DNA from: Dasania sp. GY-MA-18 | Lineage (GTDB): Bacteria > Pseudomonadota > Gammaproteobacteria > Pseudomonadales > Dasaniaceae | Length of the DNA stretch: 64,000 bases | Direction: 5' to 3' | NCBI RefSeq assembly: GCF_024734385.1 | Contig: NZ_JANHAP010000006.1 | Location: forward strand, 1 to 64,000 | Part shown: one piece after another, positions 52,524 through 60,808 of the stretch | Numbering within the stretch: position 1 is the stretch's first letter | Layout: every line of letters begins with the position of its first letter | Notes under the pieces: generated by a model | What the model saw: the letters and a program-made list of their open reading frames with translations, nothing else | Told to the model about the DNA's origin: nothing | The model's database searches: none | Translations under genes and position numbers: made by a program

Positions 52524-53762
52524 ATGAACCATTACACCCGTAACGACTGCGAACAATTAGACCAGCAAGACCCGCTGGCAGCTATGCGCGATGCTTTTGC
52601 CATACCCGAAGGCATGATTTATTTGGACGGTAATTCTTTGGGTGTGCGCCCTAAGGCCGCCAAAGAGCGCGCTCTACAAGTAATAGAACAGGAGTGGGGT
52701 ACAGACCTGATTAAGAGCTGGAATACCGCAGGTTGGTTTGAGCTGCCTTATAAACTGGGTGACAAGGTGGCGCAGATTATTGGTGCCGATGCGGGTGAGG
52801 TGGTGGTGACCGACTCTACCGGTATCAACCTTTATAAGGTATTAGCCGCGGCGCTGACGCTGACGGAGCGCAAGGTTATTGTGATGAATGGCAGTAACTT
52901 CCCCACCGATAATTATATGGCGCAGGGTTTGTTGCAGCAGTTGGGCAGTGACTATGAAATACGTTTTGCTGAACACGATAATATTATGCAAGCCATAGAT
53001 GAAGATGTGGCTGTAGTGTGTTTAACCCATGTGCATTATAAAACCGGTGAAGTGTTTGATATGGCGGCGGTTACCGCCAAGGCCGAGCAGTGTGGTGCCA
53101 TTAGCATTTGGGATTTATGCCACAGTGCTGGCGCTATGGATGTGCAGCTCAATGCCTGCAATGCAGATTTTGCGGTGGGTTGTACTTATAAGTATTTGAA
53201 TGGCGGCCCCGGCAGCCCTGGATTTATTTTTGCTGCTAAGCGCCATCACGGTAAAGCTTTACAGCCCTTAACGGGTTGGTGGGGGCACGCTGCGCCTTTT
53301 GCTTTTGAACGCGACTATCGCCCAGCAGAAAACATAGGGCAGATGCTTAGCGGTACCCAGCCTATTTTAAGCCTGGCGGTTACCGAGGTGGGTTTGGATA
53401 TTTTTTTACAGGTCGACATTAAACAAATACGTGAAAAGTCACAAAAATTGACTCAGCTATTTATTGATTTAATGGAGCAGCGCTGTGGCCAATATGGTTT
53501 TACTTTGGTGAGCCCGCGTGATGCCAGCATACGGGGTAGCCAAGTCTCGTTTAACCACGAGCATGGCTACCCGGTGATGCAGGCCATGATTAGCCGCGAT
53601 GTGGTGGGTGATTTTAGAGCGCCAAAAAATGTGCGCTTTGGTTTTACCCCTTTGTACATTAGCTATGTGGATGTGTGGGATGCGGTGGATCGCATCGTCG
53701 ATATTATGGAAACTAATTTATGGCAGCAGCCTGAGTTTAATCAACGCGGTGCAGTGACCTAG
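52524..53762 (+). CDS. kynU: Kynureninase
   Basis: About 412 residues from the ATG at 52524 (MNHYTRNDCEQLDQQDP), the usual start of the family. A longer frame to 52419 enters the promoter region. It is a PLP enzyme: SIWDLCHSAGAMDV carries the cofactor-nitrogen Asp and TYKYLNGGPGSPGF carries the Schiff-base Lys. It cleaves kynurenine or 3-hydroxykynurenine to (3-hydroxy)anthranilate and alanine. With nbaC present, 3-hydroxykynurenine is the likely substrate. The NSS transporter follows by ~50 bp. Confidence 0.95.
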   Translation: MNHYTRNDCEQLDQQDPLAAMRDAFAIPEGMIYLDGNSLGVRPKAAKERALQVIEQEWGTDLIKSWNTAGWFELPYKLGDKVAQIIGADAGEVVVTDSTGINLYKVLAAALTLTERKVIVMNGSNFPTDNYMAQGLLQQLGSDYEIRFAEHDNIMQAIDEDVAVVCLTHVHYKTGEVFDMAAVTAKAEQCGAISIWDLCHSAGAMDVQLNACNADFAVGCTYKYLNGGPGSPGFIFAAKRHHGKALQPLTGWWGHAAPFAFERDYRPAENIGQMLSGTQPILSLAVTEVGLDIFLQVDIKQIREKSQKLTQLFIDLMEQRCGQYGFTLVSPRDASIRGSQVSFNHEHGYPVMQAMISRDVVGDFRAPKNVRFGFTPLYISYVDVWDAVDRIVDIMETNLWQQPEFNQRGAVT

Positions 53763-53815
53763 TTTAAGCGTCAGCATTAGACCAATAATAAATTTTATAG
53801 AGAGTAGGCTTAAAC

Positions 53816-55189
53816 ATGTCCAACAATAATCAACAGCAGTGGTCGTCCCGTTGGGGTTTTATGCTCGCCGCTATGGGGTCGGCGGTGGGCTTGGCCAATA
53901 TTTGGCGCTTCCCTTACGCCGCCGGTGAGAGTGGCGGCGGTGCTTTTGTGTTGGTGTACTTGGGCGCGGTGTTGACCGTAGCCTTACCCTTATTAATTGC
54001 CGAGCTATTAGTGGGCCGCCGTGGCCAAGCCAGCCCGCCTAATGCTATTGCGGCAGTTGCCCAAGAGGCTGGCGGCAGCCGCTTGTGGAAAAAAATGGGC
54101 TATGGCGGCAGTATTGCGGCGATATTAATTTTGGCTTTTTACTGTGTGGTGGGCGGCTGGACCTTAACCTATATTTTAAAAATGGCCAGCGGCAGTATGA
54201 GTGGCATGTCGGGGCTGGAGTTAGGCCAGGCCTTTGATGAGGTTAATGCCAATCCATGGTTAATGTTGTTAGCGTTCTCGGCATTTTTAGGTATTACCGT
54301 TTTTATTTCATCTAAGGGTATACAGGGCGGTGTGGAGCGCACAGTCAAGTTACTAATGCCTACCTTGTTAATAATGCTGGTAGCTATGGTGCTTTACTCG
54401 GCGATCACCGGTGAGTTTATTAAAGCGCTGAGCTTTTTGTTTAACCCGGACTTTTCTCGCATTACCCCTGCGATAGTATTAGATGCTTTTGGCCAGGCGT
54501 TCTTTTCGGTAAGTGTGGGCTATACCAATTTAATGGCCTATGGCGCGTATTTGAAAAAGGATATCAATATCCCCAGTTCTTGTGCAGTGATAGTGGGGGC
54601 CGATACTTTGGTGGCGCTATTAGCTGGCTTGGCTATCTTCCCGATTATTTTCTCCTATGGTTTAGAGCCTGACGGTGGCCCCGGCCTAGTGTTTATGACT
54701 TTGCCTATAGTGTTTGGCTCGGTGAGTGGCGGGGCAATTTTAGGGGCTTTGTTTTTCTTACTACTAAGTTTTGCGGCGCTGACTTCATCACTGAGTATGT
54801 TAGAAGCACCCGTGGCCTGGTTTAGCGATTTATGGCAGTGGTCGCGCAAAAAATCTGTGTATATTGCAGGTGCTTTGGTGTGGTCTTTAGGTTTGCTATG
54901 TGTGTTTTCCTTTAACTTATTGGCCGATGTACATCCCTTGGGTATGTTTACTTACTTTGAAGGCAAAACCTTTTTTGATCTTTATGATTTTGTGACAACT
55001 AGAATTGCTGCGCCAGTCATAGGCACAGGTATCGCTATTTTTGTAGGCTGGGTGATGACCAAAAAAATGACCGCGCAAGAGTTGTCGTCCAGCGAAACTC
55101 AGTTGGGTTATAAGTTGTGGTTGTATTCAGTACGCTTTTTGGTGCCGGTGGTGCTGTCATTGCTATGCTACAGCATGCTGACTAACTAG
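53816..55189 (+). CDS. Sodium-dependent transporter, neurotransmitter:sodium symporter (NSS) family
   Basis: 457 residues with about 11-12 hydrophobic helices. The N-terminal SAVGLANIWRFPYAAGESGG is the unwound helix-1 sodium and substrate site of the NSS/LeuT family. Bacterial members import amino acids, including tryptophan (TnaT). It lies ~50 bp after kynU on the same strand, so uptake of tryptophan, kynurenine or 3-hydroxykynurenine is a fair inference. The ligand is not proven. Confidence 0.9.
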   Translation: MSNNNQQQWSSRWGFMLAAMGSAVGLANIWRFPYAAGESGGGAFVLVYLGAVLTVALPLLIAELLVGRRGQASPPNAIAAVAQEAGGSRLWKKMGYGGSIAAILILAFYCVVGGWTLTYILKMASGSMSGMSGLELGQAFDEVNANPWLMLLAFSAFLGITVFISSKGIQGGVERTVKLLMPTLLIMLVAMVLYSAITGEFIKALSFLFNPDFSRITPAIVLDAFGQAFFSVSVGYTNLMAYGAYLKKDINIPSSCAVIVGADTLVALLAGLAIFPIIFSYGLEPDGGPGLVFMTLPIVFGSVSGGAILGALFFLLLSFAALTSSLSMLEAPVAWFSDLWQWSRKKSVYIAGALVWSLGLLCVFSFNLLADVHPLGMFTYFEGKTFFDLYDFVTTRIAAPVIGTGIAIFVGWVMTKKMTAQELSSSETQLGYKLWLYSVRFLVPVVLSLLCYSMLTN

Positions 55190-55304
55190 GTGTTAGCGCT
55201 TATGTAGCTCTCTATTTTATATCCATGTGATCCATGGTCTCCCCTTGCCGGCTTTTTTAAGCCGGTATTTTTTAAACTCTATTTCTATTTTGTTGAGGTG
55301 TGCA

Positions 55305-57395
55305 ATGCCGCTACGGTTGCCTGCAGTGAGATTCTTTTTGCCTGTTGTTTTGTCGTTGATCGCTTATGGCCTAGTTGGCCATGTGTGGGCCGCTGAAAGT
55401 AACGGTGATGTAGTGGTATATGAGCAGGCATTTTTTAGCAAATACAATGCGGTTAATGCTGAGGATGTATTGCGTCGTATACCTGGCGTAGAAAAGTTAC
55501 TGGATGCCGAGCAGGAGGAAAAGCGCGGTATAGGTTCTGGTGGCGATCAAATTTTAATTAATGGCAAGCGTATTGCGGGTAAGGCTAATGAGTTGTCAGC
55601 CGCCTTGAATCGTATACCCGTTGAACGTCTTAGCAGGGTGGAGTTGATACGCTCTACCGATGCCTCCTTGGGGGTGCGCTCAGATGGCTTGCTGGTTAAT
55701 GTAATAACGAGTGAAACTGTGGCTGAGGGAGTGGGATCATGGCGGCTGGCAAATTATTTTTATGATGATGGCCACAGCAATCCTGCGGCAGAACTTTCTT
55801 ACAGCAATGAGTTGGGAGGCATGCAGTATTTTATTGGCGCTGAATTGGAATCGGTTTATAGCGCCGATTATATAGATGAAAACTTTTTCCATAGTCAGTC
55901 TGAATTAAATGAGCAGCGCCGTAATAAATCGGCCTTTGATATGGAGAAGTATCAATTATCGGCTAATGTGATTTATGGTTTCGATGGTGGTGATGAGTTG
56001 CGTGTTAATGCATTATTGGCCAGCCAAAAAGATTATTTGCGGGAGCTTAGCCGACGCAAAGTAGTTAATGCTTTGGGGGATCAGGTCGAGGCTTACAGCG
56101 AGTTACTTGAGTCACCTGATAGTAGTGATCAGTGGGAGCTGGGGCTGGATTACTCGCATGCCTTGTCAAAACAGTTAAGCCTAAAAAACATCGCTATTTA
56201 CAGTTACCTGCATGAGCAAACACAACAGCAGCAATATCGTTTGGATAATAGCGGCAAGGTGATAAATAGCAGCGATAGTGCGGATGTAATAGATACCGAA
56301 GCTATAATCAGAAGCTCGTTGTTGTGGCAGGCTTATAGGCTACATAGCATAGAGCTGGGGGTGGAGTTAGCTGAAAATATCCTGGACACAGATTTTGATT
56401 TGTTACTTGCTAATAATGCGGGGCAATTAACTCCTGTTGATGTGGGTAATGCCCAATCTTTGGTGACGGAGTTTAGGCAGGAATTTTTTATTACTCATTT
56501 TTGGTCACCCAGTTCAGTATGGAGTATAGAAAGTGGTTTTAACTATGAACGCAGCCGCATAGAGCAAGAGGCGGGCAGTTATGAAAACCGCAGGGATTTT
56601 AATTATGTAAAGCCACGCTTTGATGTGCGCTACAGCCTCAGCTCGGCTGAGCAATTGCGGCTGCAGTTGGAGCGCAGTGTTAGCCAGCTAGAGTTTAGTG
56701 ATTTTGTACCTTCCTATGATACCGAGTTAGATAGGCTGGATTTTGGTAACCCCGAGCTGCAACCGGAAATCGCCTGGGAGTTAGACCTTAGCTACGAGTA
56801 CCAACTGCCCAATGATAACGGCACGGTAGAGGCGAAAGTCTTTTATAACGACATAGACGAACATATCAGCACCGTAGCCGTGCGCGAGGGGCGCTCGGCG
56901 GTGGGCAATATAGGTGAGGCCAAGCTATATGGTGCCAAGCTCTCTGGCAGTGTGCGCCTGGCTTGGTTGGGCTTGCCCGAGGCGATTGTAAGTGCAGAGT
57001 ATACGGCTAAACATAGTGAAACCACTGATCCCTTTAGTGGCCAGCAGCGTGCGATTAATGAAAAGCCCGATTACGATTGGCGTGTGGGTTTTAGGCACGA
57101 CATGATAAGTACGGCGTTATCCTATGGCGCCGAGTTAATCGGCACCGGCCCAGTGGAGCTGCAGGATATAGATGTATTACAGCGCCAGTCCAGCCTGCTG
57201 AATATGAATGCTTTTGTGGAGTATCAATTAGCTAAAGGCCTGGTGTTGCGTCTGGAAGGCAATGGCTTATTAGAGAATCAATCGAGTAGGCAGCGCCAGC
57301 GTGGGCTAGTGGCTGAGCAGTTAATCACACGCACAGAGCGCGCTGATTTGTACAGCACGCGGGAGTGGCAGTTAAGTTTAACGGGGCGCTTTTAA
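55305..57395 (+). CDS. TonB-dependent receptor, divergent plug type
   Basis: About 696 residues from the ATG at 55305 (GAGG site upstream), with the signal peptide FFLPVVLSLIAYGLVGHVWA-AE. The plug is recognisable but atypical: AEDVLRRIPGVEKLLDAEQE followed by GDQILINGKRIAGK and RLSRVELIRSTDASL, without a TonB box of the VTA(R/K) type. The barrel includes LDFGNPELQPEIAWELDLSYEY and ends LSLTGRF. It follows the NSS transporter and faces a TetR gene. The ligand is unknown. Confidence 0.88.
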   Translation: MPLRLPAVRFFLPVVLSLIAYGLVGHVWAAESNGDVVVYEQAFFSKYNAVNAEDVLRRIPGVEKLLDAEQEEKRGIGSGGDQILINGKRIAGKANELSAALNRIPVERLSRVELIRSTDASLGVRSDGLLVNVITSETVAEGVGSWRLANYFYDDGHSNPAAELSYSNELGGMQYFIGAELESVYSADYIDENFFHSQSELNEQRRNKSAFDMEKYQLSANVIYGFDGGDELRVNALLASQKDYLRELSRRKVVNALGDQVEAYSELLESPDSSDQWELGLDYSHALSKQLSLKNIAIYSYLHEQTQQQQYRLDNSGKVINSSDSADVIDTEAIIRSSLLWQAYRLHSIELGVELAENILDTDFDLLLANNAGQLTPVDVGNAQSLVTEFRQEFFITHFWSPSSVWSIESGFNYERSRIEQEAGSYENRRDFNYVKPRFDVRYSLSSAEQLRLQLERSVSQLEFSDFVPSYDTELDRLDFGNPELQPEIAWELDLSYEYQLPNDNGTVEAKVFYNDIDEHISTVAVREGRSAVGNIGEAKLYGAKLSGSVRLAWLGLPEAIVSAEYTAKHSETTDPFSGQQRAINEKPDYDWRVGFRHDMISTALSYGAELIGTGPVELQDIDVLQRQSSLLNMNAFVEYQLAKGLVLRLEGNGLLENQSSRQRQRGLVAEQLITRTERADLYSTREWQLSLTGRF

Positions 57396-57403
57396 AGGCG
57401 CGC

Positions 57404-58081
57404 TTAATCTAAATTAACCAGATGCAATATAGAGGTGCGCAGCTCGTTTTCTAAACCTTCTGTATCGGGGTGGTGCGGTTTGCCATAGCCTATTTGGTTG
57501 GTCATGCCGTCCATTAGCGCGGTAATAATGCGGGCCAGGTGGCGAGCGCGATGCATGGACATATTGCTGTCGCAGCTAAGTAGCAGCTTAGCCAGTGCTG
57601 TAATATAGAAATCGTAAAACCTTTCCATGATTTCAGCGACTTCATCGTCATGTTGCGCCAAGGCCCATACCGTAAACCAAATATTACAGGTGGATTTTAT
57701 TTTGATGTCGTTGAGTAGAAAGTCTACGGCGGCTAATATTTTGGCTGACTTGCTGCTGCCGTGTTGGGTGACGGCTTCGTAGGTGTTGGCGTATTTGTCT
57801 ATCTCGGGAGTGAGCACTTCCCACAGTAATTCTTTTTTGGTGGCGTAGTAGTACTGAATATTGCCGGGCTGTATGCCTATGTTTTTGGCGATGCGGCGCA
57901 GCACAAAATTTTCGTAGCCTTCGTCCACTAAAATACGTCGCGCTTCATCAATAATGGCCTGGCGGGTCTTTTCGCCTTTTTTTCTGGCGGCGGGGCGGGT
58001 GGCTTTTTCTTTGCTGCTCTGTTTGCCGCTTGTTTTAGTGGCAGCTTTGCCGCTCTTCTTGTCAGCCGTGGTGCTGGTCAC
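57404..58081 (-). CDS. TetR family transcriptional regulator with Lys/Ala-rich N-terminal tail
   Basis: 225 residues starting at GTG 58081 with a GAGGA site. The first ~37 residues are a basic, disordered-looking tail rich in Lys, Ser and Ala. The TetR HTH follows (ARRILVDEGYENFVLRRIAK then NIGIQPGNIQYYYATKKELL), then a helical ligand domain. It ends 9 bp from the TonB receptor's stop (convergent). It may control the cupin/glycosyltransferase genes beyond the terminator or the TonB receptors. The effector is unknown. Confidence 0.88.
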   Translation of the reverse strand: MTSTTADKKSGKAATKTSGKQSSKEKATRPAARKKGEKTRQAIIDEARRILVDEGYENFVLRRIAKNIGIQPGNIQYYYATKKELLWEVLTPEIDKYANTYEAVTQHGSSKSAKILAAVDFLLNDIKIKSTCNIWFTVWALAQHDDEVAEIMERFYDFYITALAKLLLSCDSNMSMHRARHLARIITALMDGMTNQIGYGKPHHPDTEGLENELRTSILHLVNLD

Positions 58082-58095
58082 GTTATATCCTCAAA

Positions 58096-58134
58096 TAAAA
58101 AGGCCGGTAGATAAGGGGCTTATCATACCGGCCT
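58096..58134 (-). terminator. Rho-independent terminator of the cupin pair
   Basis: Arms aggccggta (58101-58109) and taccggcct (58126-58134) with an inner stem ataag / cttat. On the minus strand it ends in TTTTT. It separates the cupin transcript from the TetR gene. Confidence 0.85.
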
Positions 58135-58143
58135 AAGGCAGGA

Positions 58144-58494
58144 TTATCTAATCATGTAGGTTTTTCGTATGGTCTCATGTACCCGGCAGGTGCCTTTCCA
58201 GTCTTTGGGGAAGAAGGCGGCAGTGTTGGGGGTGATTTCTATCACCTCGCCAGACTCGTGTACGTAGGTGGCGCGACCTTCCATAAAGTGGCAGAACTCG
58301 TCGCTGGTTACATGGCAGTTCCAGTAGCCGGGGGTGCATATCCACACGCCGGTTTCTGATTCGCCGTTAGGGCCTTTGTGTAGTAATACGCCAGTTACTT
58401 TAGAGACGCCTTCTATCATGGTGGGTACAGTGCCCCAATCCTTCACATCGGTGACTTCGTTAGGCTTATGTAATACAGATGCAGATGTTGTCAT
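58144..58494 (-). CDS. Cupin_3 (DUF861) domain protein
   Basis: 116 residues of a single cupin fold of the EutQ/DUF861 kind. ESETGVWICTPGYWNCHVTS and EFCHFMEGRATYVHESGEVI are conserved in the family. Some members act in ureidoglycolate or ethanolamine pathways and others are of unknown function. It is the second of two adjacent, clearly paralogous copies, 25 bp after the first, and is followed by a terminator. The substrate cannot be inferred. Confidence 0.85.
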   Translation of the reverse strand: MTTSASVLHKPNEVTDVKDWGTVPTMIEGVSKVTGVLLHKGPNGESETGVWICTPGYWNCHVTSDEFCHFMEGRATYVHESGEVIEITPNTAAFFPKDWKGTCRVHETIRKTYMIR

Positions 58495-58519
58495 GGTTTA
58501 CTTCCTTAATGGCTAATAA

Positions 58520-58900
58520 TTATGCGGTGAGCATATAGAGGTTGCGTATGGTCTTTTTGACGACGCAGGTGCCGGTCCAGCCGGCGTTAAAGTGTATGCA
58601 GGTACCGGCGCGTACTTCTATCACTTCGCCGTCGGTAGAGGTGTAGGTGGCCTCACCTTGAATAAAGTGGCAAAACTCGTCGCGGGGTATGCTTAGTGGC
58701 CAGGTGCCGGGGGTGCATTCCCAAAAGCCTGATTCGGGTTTGTTATCGGGGCCTTTGTATAACAGTATGCCGCGGGATTTTGATTGCCCTTCTATGCAAT
58801 CGGGCTGGTCGCCCCAGTCGGTGAGTTGCTCGCTGGCGATTTGGTCTACGTTGTAAATCACTTTGCAGTGTTCGCCTTGGGCGCTAATAGCTTCGCTCAT
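58520..58900 (-). CDS. Cupin_3 (DUF861) domain protein, paralogue of the next gene
   Basis: 126 residues. PESGFWECTPGTWPLSIPRD and EFCHFIQGEATYTSTDGEVI align with the gene at 58144-58494, so the pair arose by tandem duplication. Both end in a conserved KKTIRNLYML/HETIRKTYMI stretch. Retaining two copies suggests a heterodimer or different ligands. No enzyme partner is adjacent except the glycosyltransferase ~200 bp upstream. Confidence 0.85.
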   Translation of the reverse strand: MSEAISAQGEHCKVIYNVDQIASEQLTDWGDQPDCIEGQSKSRGILLYKGPDNKPESGFWECTPGTWPLSIPRDEFCHFIQGEATYTSTDGEVIEVRAGTCIHFNAGWTGTCVVKKTIRNLYMLTA

Positions 58901-58960
58901 TATGTTGTTACTCTGTTTGGTGTTGGTAGTAACGGCCTGTGCCGGTATTTATAATTAGTT

Positions 58961-59082
58961 TGTGGATTGCGGCTAACACACTGCCGCAATGACGGTACTG
59001 TTGGGTAAATAGTGCACTTTTTGTTGTCATGTCTGCATCCATTTGGCTGTGTGGATTGTGGCTAAGCCACTGCCGTAATGAC
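58961..59082. repeat. Duplicated 34-bp hairpin repeat
   Basis: tgtggattgcggctaacaca followed by ctgccgcaatgac (58961-58993) recurs as tgtggattgtggctaagcca followed by ctgccgtaatgac (59050-59082). Each copy can fold (attgcggc / gccgcaat). It lies between the glycosyltransferase and the cupin pair and does not look like a terminator. Confidence 0.55.
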
Positions 59083-59102
59083 AGCTTTGCACTATTTGTG
59101 CG

Positions 59103-60386
59103 TTAGCGATTTAGTATTTCGTTAATCACTTGCGCTGCTTTTTCACCGCCTTGTGCTTTTTGCATATGTTCTTTTAGTGGTGGTAGCTTGGCTTGTATGC
59201 TTTGGTTGGTCAGGCAGTCGTCGATAGCTTTGGCTAATTGCTGCTCGGTCCAGTCGTAGCGTGGCAGTTTGCGGCCATAGCCAGTGTCTTCTATGCGGGT
59301 GGCGTTATCGTGGCCGTCCCAGCAGTAGGGCATGATGATGGCGGGCTTGCCGAAATATAGCGCCTCGTTAAAGCTGTTGTTGCCACCGTGGTGGATAAAT
59401 AAATCAGCGTGAGGTACCACAGCAGGCTGCGGATACCAGCCTTGCAGGTGTACGTTGGCGGGTTTGTTATAAGGGCTTAAGTCCTCGCCCACTTTCATTA
59501 AGAAGCGGTAGGGCATATTGGCAAAGGCTGCCAGCATGCGTTGGTATAGCTCTACATCGGAGTCGCCCAGCGAGCCAAAGGCTACATAAATAAGCGGCTT
59601 ATCTTGGTACTCGGCGGGGAAGCTAGGCACTTCATAAACGCCCTCATCTCTTACGCAGCCTTCTAAATAGGTGAATTGATCTTCTGATAGCGGGGTTTCG
59701 CGCTTAAAAGCTAAAGGCTTGGGGTAAAGCAAAAAGTTCATGGTGGGGGAGACTTCAAAAAACTCGCCCATGGGGTAGGGGGCTTCACCTTGTTGTTTTA
59801 AAAACGCATTAAACCGGTTGTGTGAGGCGGCCACGCAGCGCTCAAATTCTGCCTCAAAGGCCTTGTAGCCCTCGTAATCGCCCTGCGAGCAGCCTGATAA
59901 ATGCGGCGGCACCATGGGGTCGGTGACTTCATTTTCGGAGCAAGAAATAATTCTTACCCATGGGCAGCCGGCCTTTTTAATAGCAGGGAACAAAATAACA
60001 TTGTCTACACAGATAAGGTCGGGTTTGATTTTAGCCAGCTGCATTTGTAAATCGGGCTCGGCGCATATGGCGGAGTCGACGATGGCATCCCATACCGGCG
60101 CTACATAGGCTTCGACTTGTTTAAGTGGGGAGTATTTAAAATGAGGTAGATGTTGGGCGATAAAATTATCCCAGTATTTGGCTACGTCTTCGTCACTCAT
60201 ATCACCCGACATATTCACTGGGTACTCTTCAAAGCCGTATTCGGCAAATACGCCGCTAAAGCCCTTGTCGCAAATAAAAACCGGGTTATGTCCCATTTTG
60301 CGTAACTCTTGGGCTATGCCTACACAGTTTAGGGCTGGGCCAAAGGCGGCCTCGGGGAAAAAGGCAATAGTTTTACCGCTGCTCAT
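59103..60386 (-). CDS. Family-1 glycosyltransferase (UGT/MGT type)
   Basis: 427 residues. The C-terminal half has the UGT-like signature HHGGNNSFNEALYFGKPAI followed by PYCWDGHDNATRIEDTGYG, with the sugar-nucleotide contacts. The N-terminal half begins FFPEAAFGPALNCVGIAQELRKMGH, as in macrolide or natural-product glycosyltransferases. It would transfer a sugar to a small acceptor, perhaps to detoxify or modify the compound handled by neighbouring genes. It has a GGAGAG site and is divergent from the last TonB receptor. Confidence 0.88.
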   Translation of the reverse strand: MSSGKTIAFFPEAAFGPALNCVGIAQELRKMGHNPVFICDKGFSGVFAEYGFEEYPVNMSGDMSDEDVAKYWDNFIAQHLPHFKYSPLKQVEAYVAPVWDAIVDSAICAEPDLQMQLAKIKPDLICVDNVILFPAIKKAGCPWVRIISCSENEVTDPMVPPHLSGCSQGDYEGYKAFEAEFERCVAASHNRFNAFLKQQGEAPYPMGEFFEVSPTMNFLLYPKPLAFKRETPLSEDQFTYLEGCVRDEGVYEVPSFPAEYQDKPLIYVAFGSLGDSDVELYQRMLAAFANMPYRFLMKVGEDLSPYNKPANVHLQGWYPQPAVVPHADLFIHHGGNNSFNEALYFGKPAIIMPYCWDGHDNATRIEDTGYGRKLPRYDWTEQQLAKAIDDCLTNQSIQAKLPPLKEHMQKAQGGEKAAQVINEILNR

Positions 60387-60808
60387 GGTGCTCTCCAGTG
60401 CTTCTTATCTAGTTCGTTATTATAAATAGGGGGTGGCCTTTAGGCTATTCCCTGCTTGTAATAGTGGGGTTATATGTAATTTCTAGTTCAATATACTATT
60501 TAGTTAAGTTGTTTGTCTACATTGTTGTTACTGGTTGTTTGTCTGTGTGTTTGTGAGCTAAGCCACTGTTTTTGGGTGTTTTTTGCGGTTTTTGTTGTTG
60601 TTTTGGTGGTTTTTATTCTGATTCGATATAAGGGTTTCTGTTTTTTAGATGTAATTAATCCTTGAATGCGGGAAAGTAGATGGGTAGTATTTAGTTCGTT
60701 GTAATAATTATTTCAATAAACTATCAGTCGCTTGGTTATCTGAGTAAGTAAGTTGCAGTGCAGCGCTGTAACAACCACCGATGAATAACAATAAAATTGG
60801 AGAGTTCT
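60387..60808. promoter_or_regulatory. Divergent promoter region, glycosyltransferase / TonB receptor
   Basis: 422 bp without a gene. It is T-rich on the plus strand with several ttgttgtt-type runs. No palindrome strong enough to name as an operator was found. Both flanking genes must be started from here. Confidence 0.5.
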
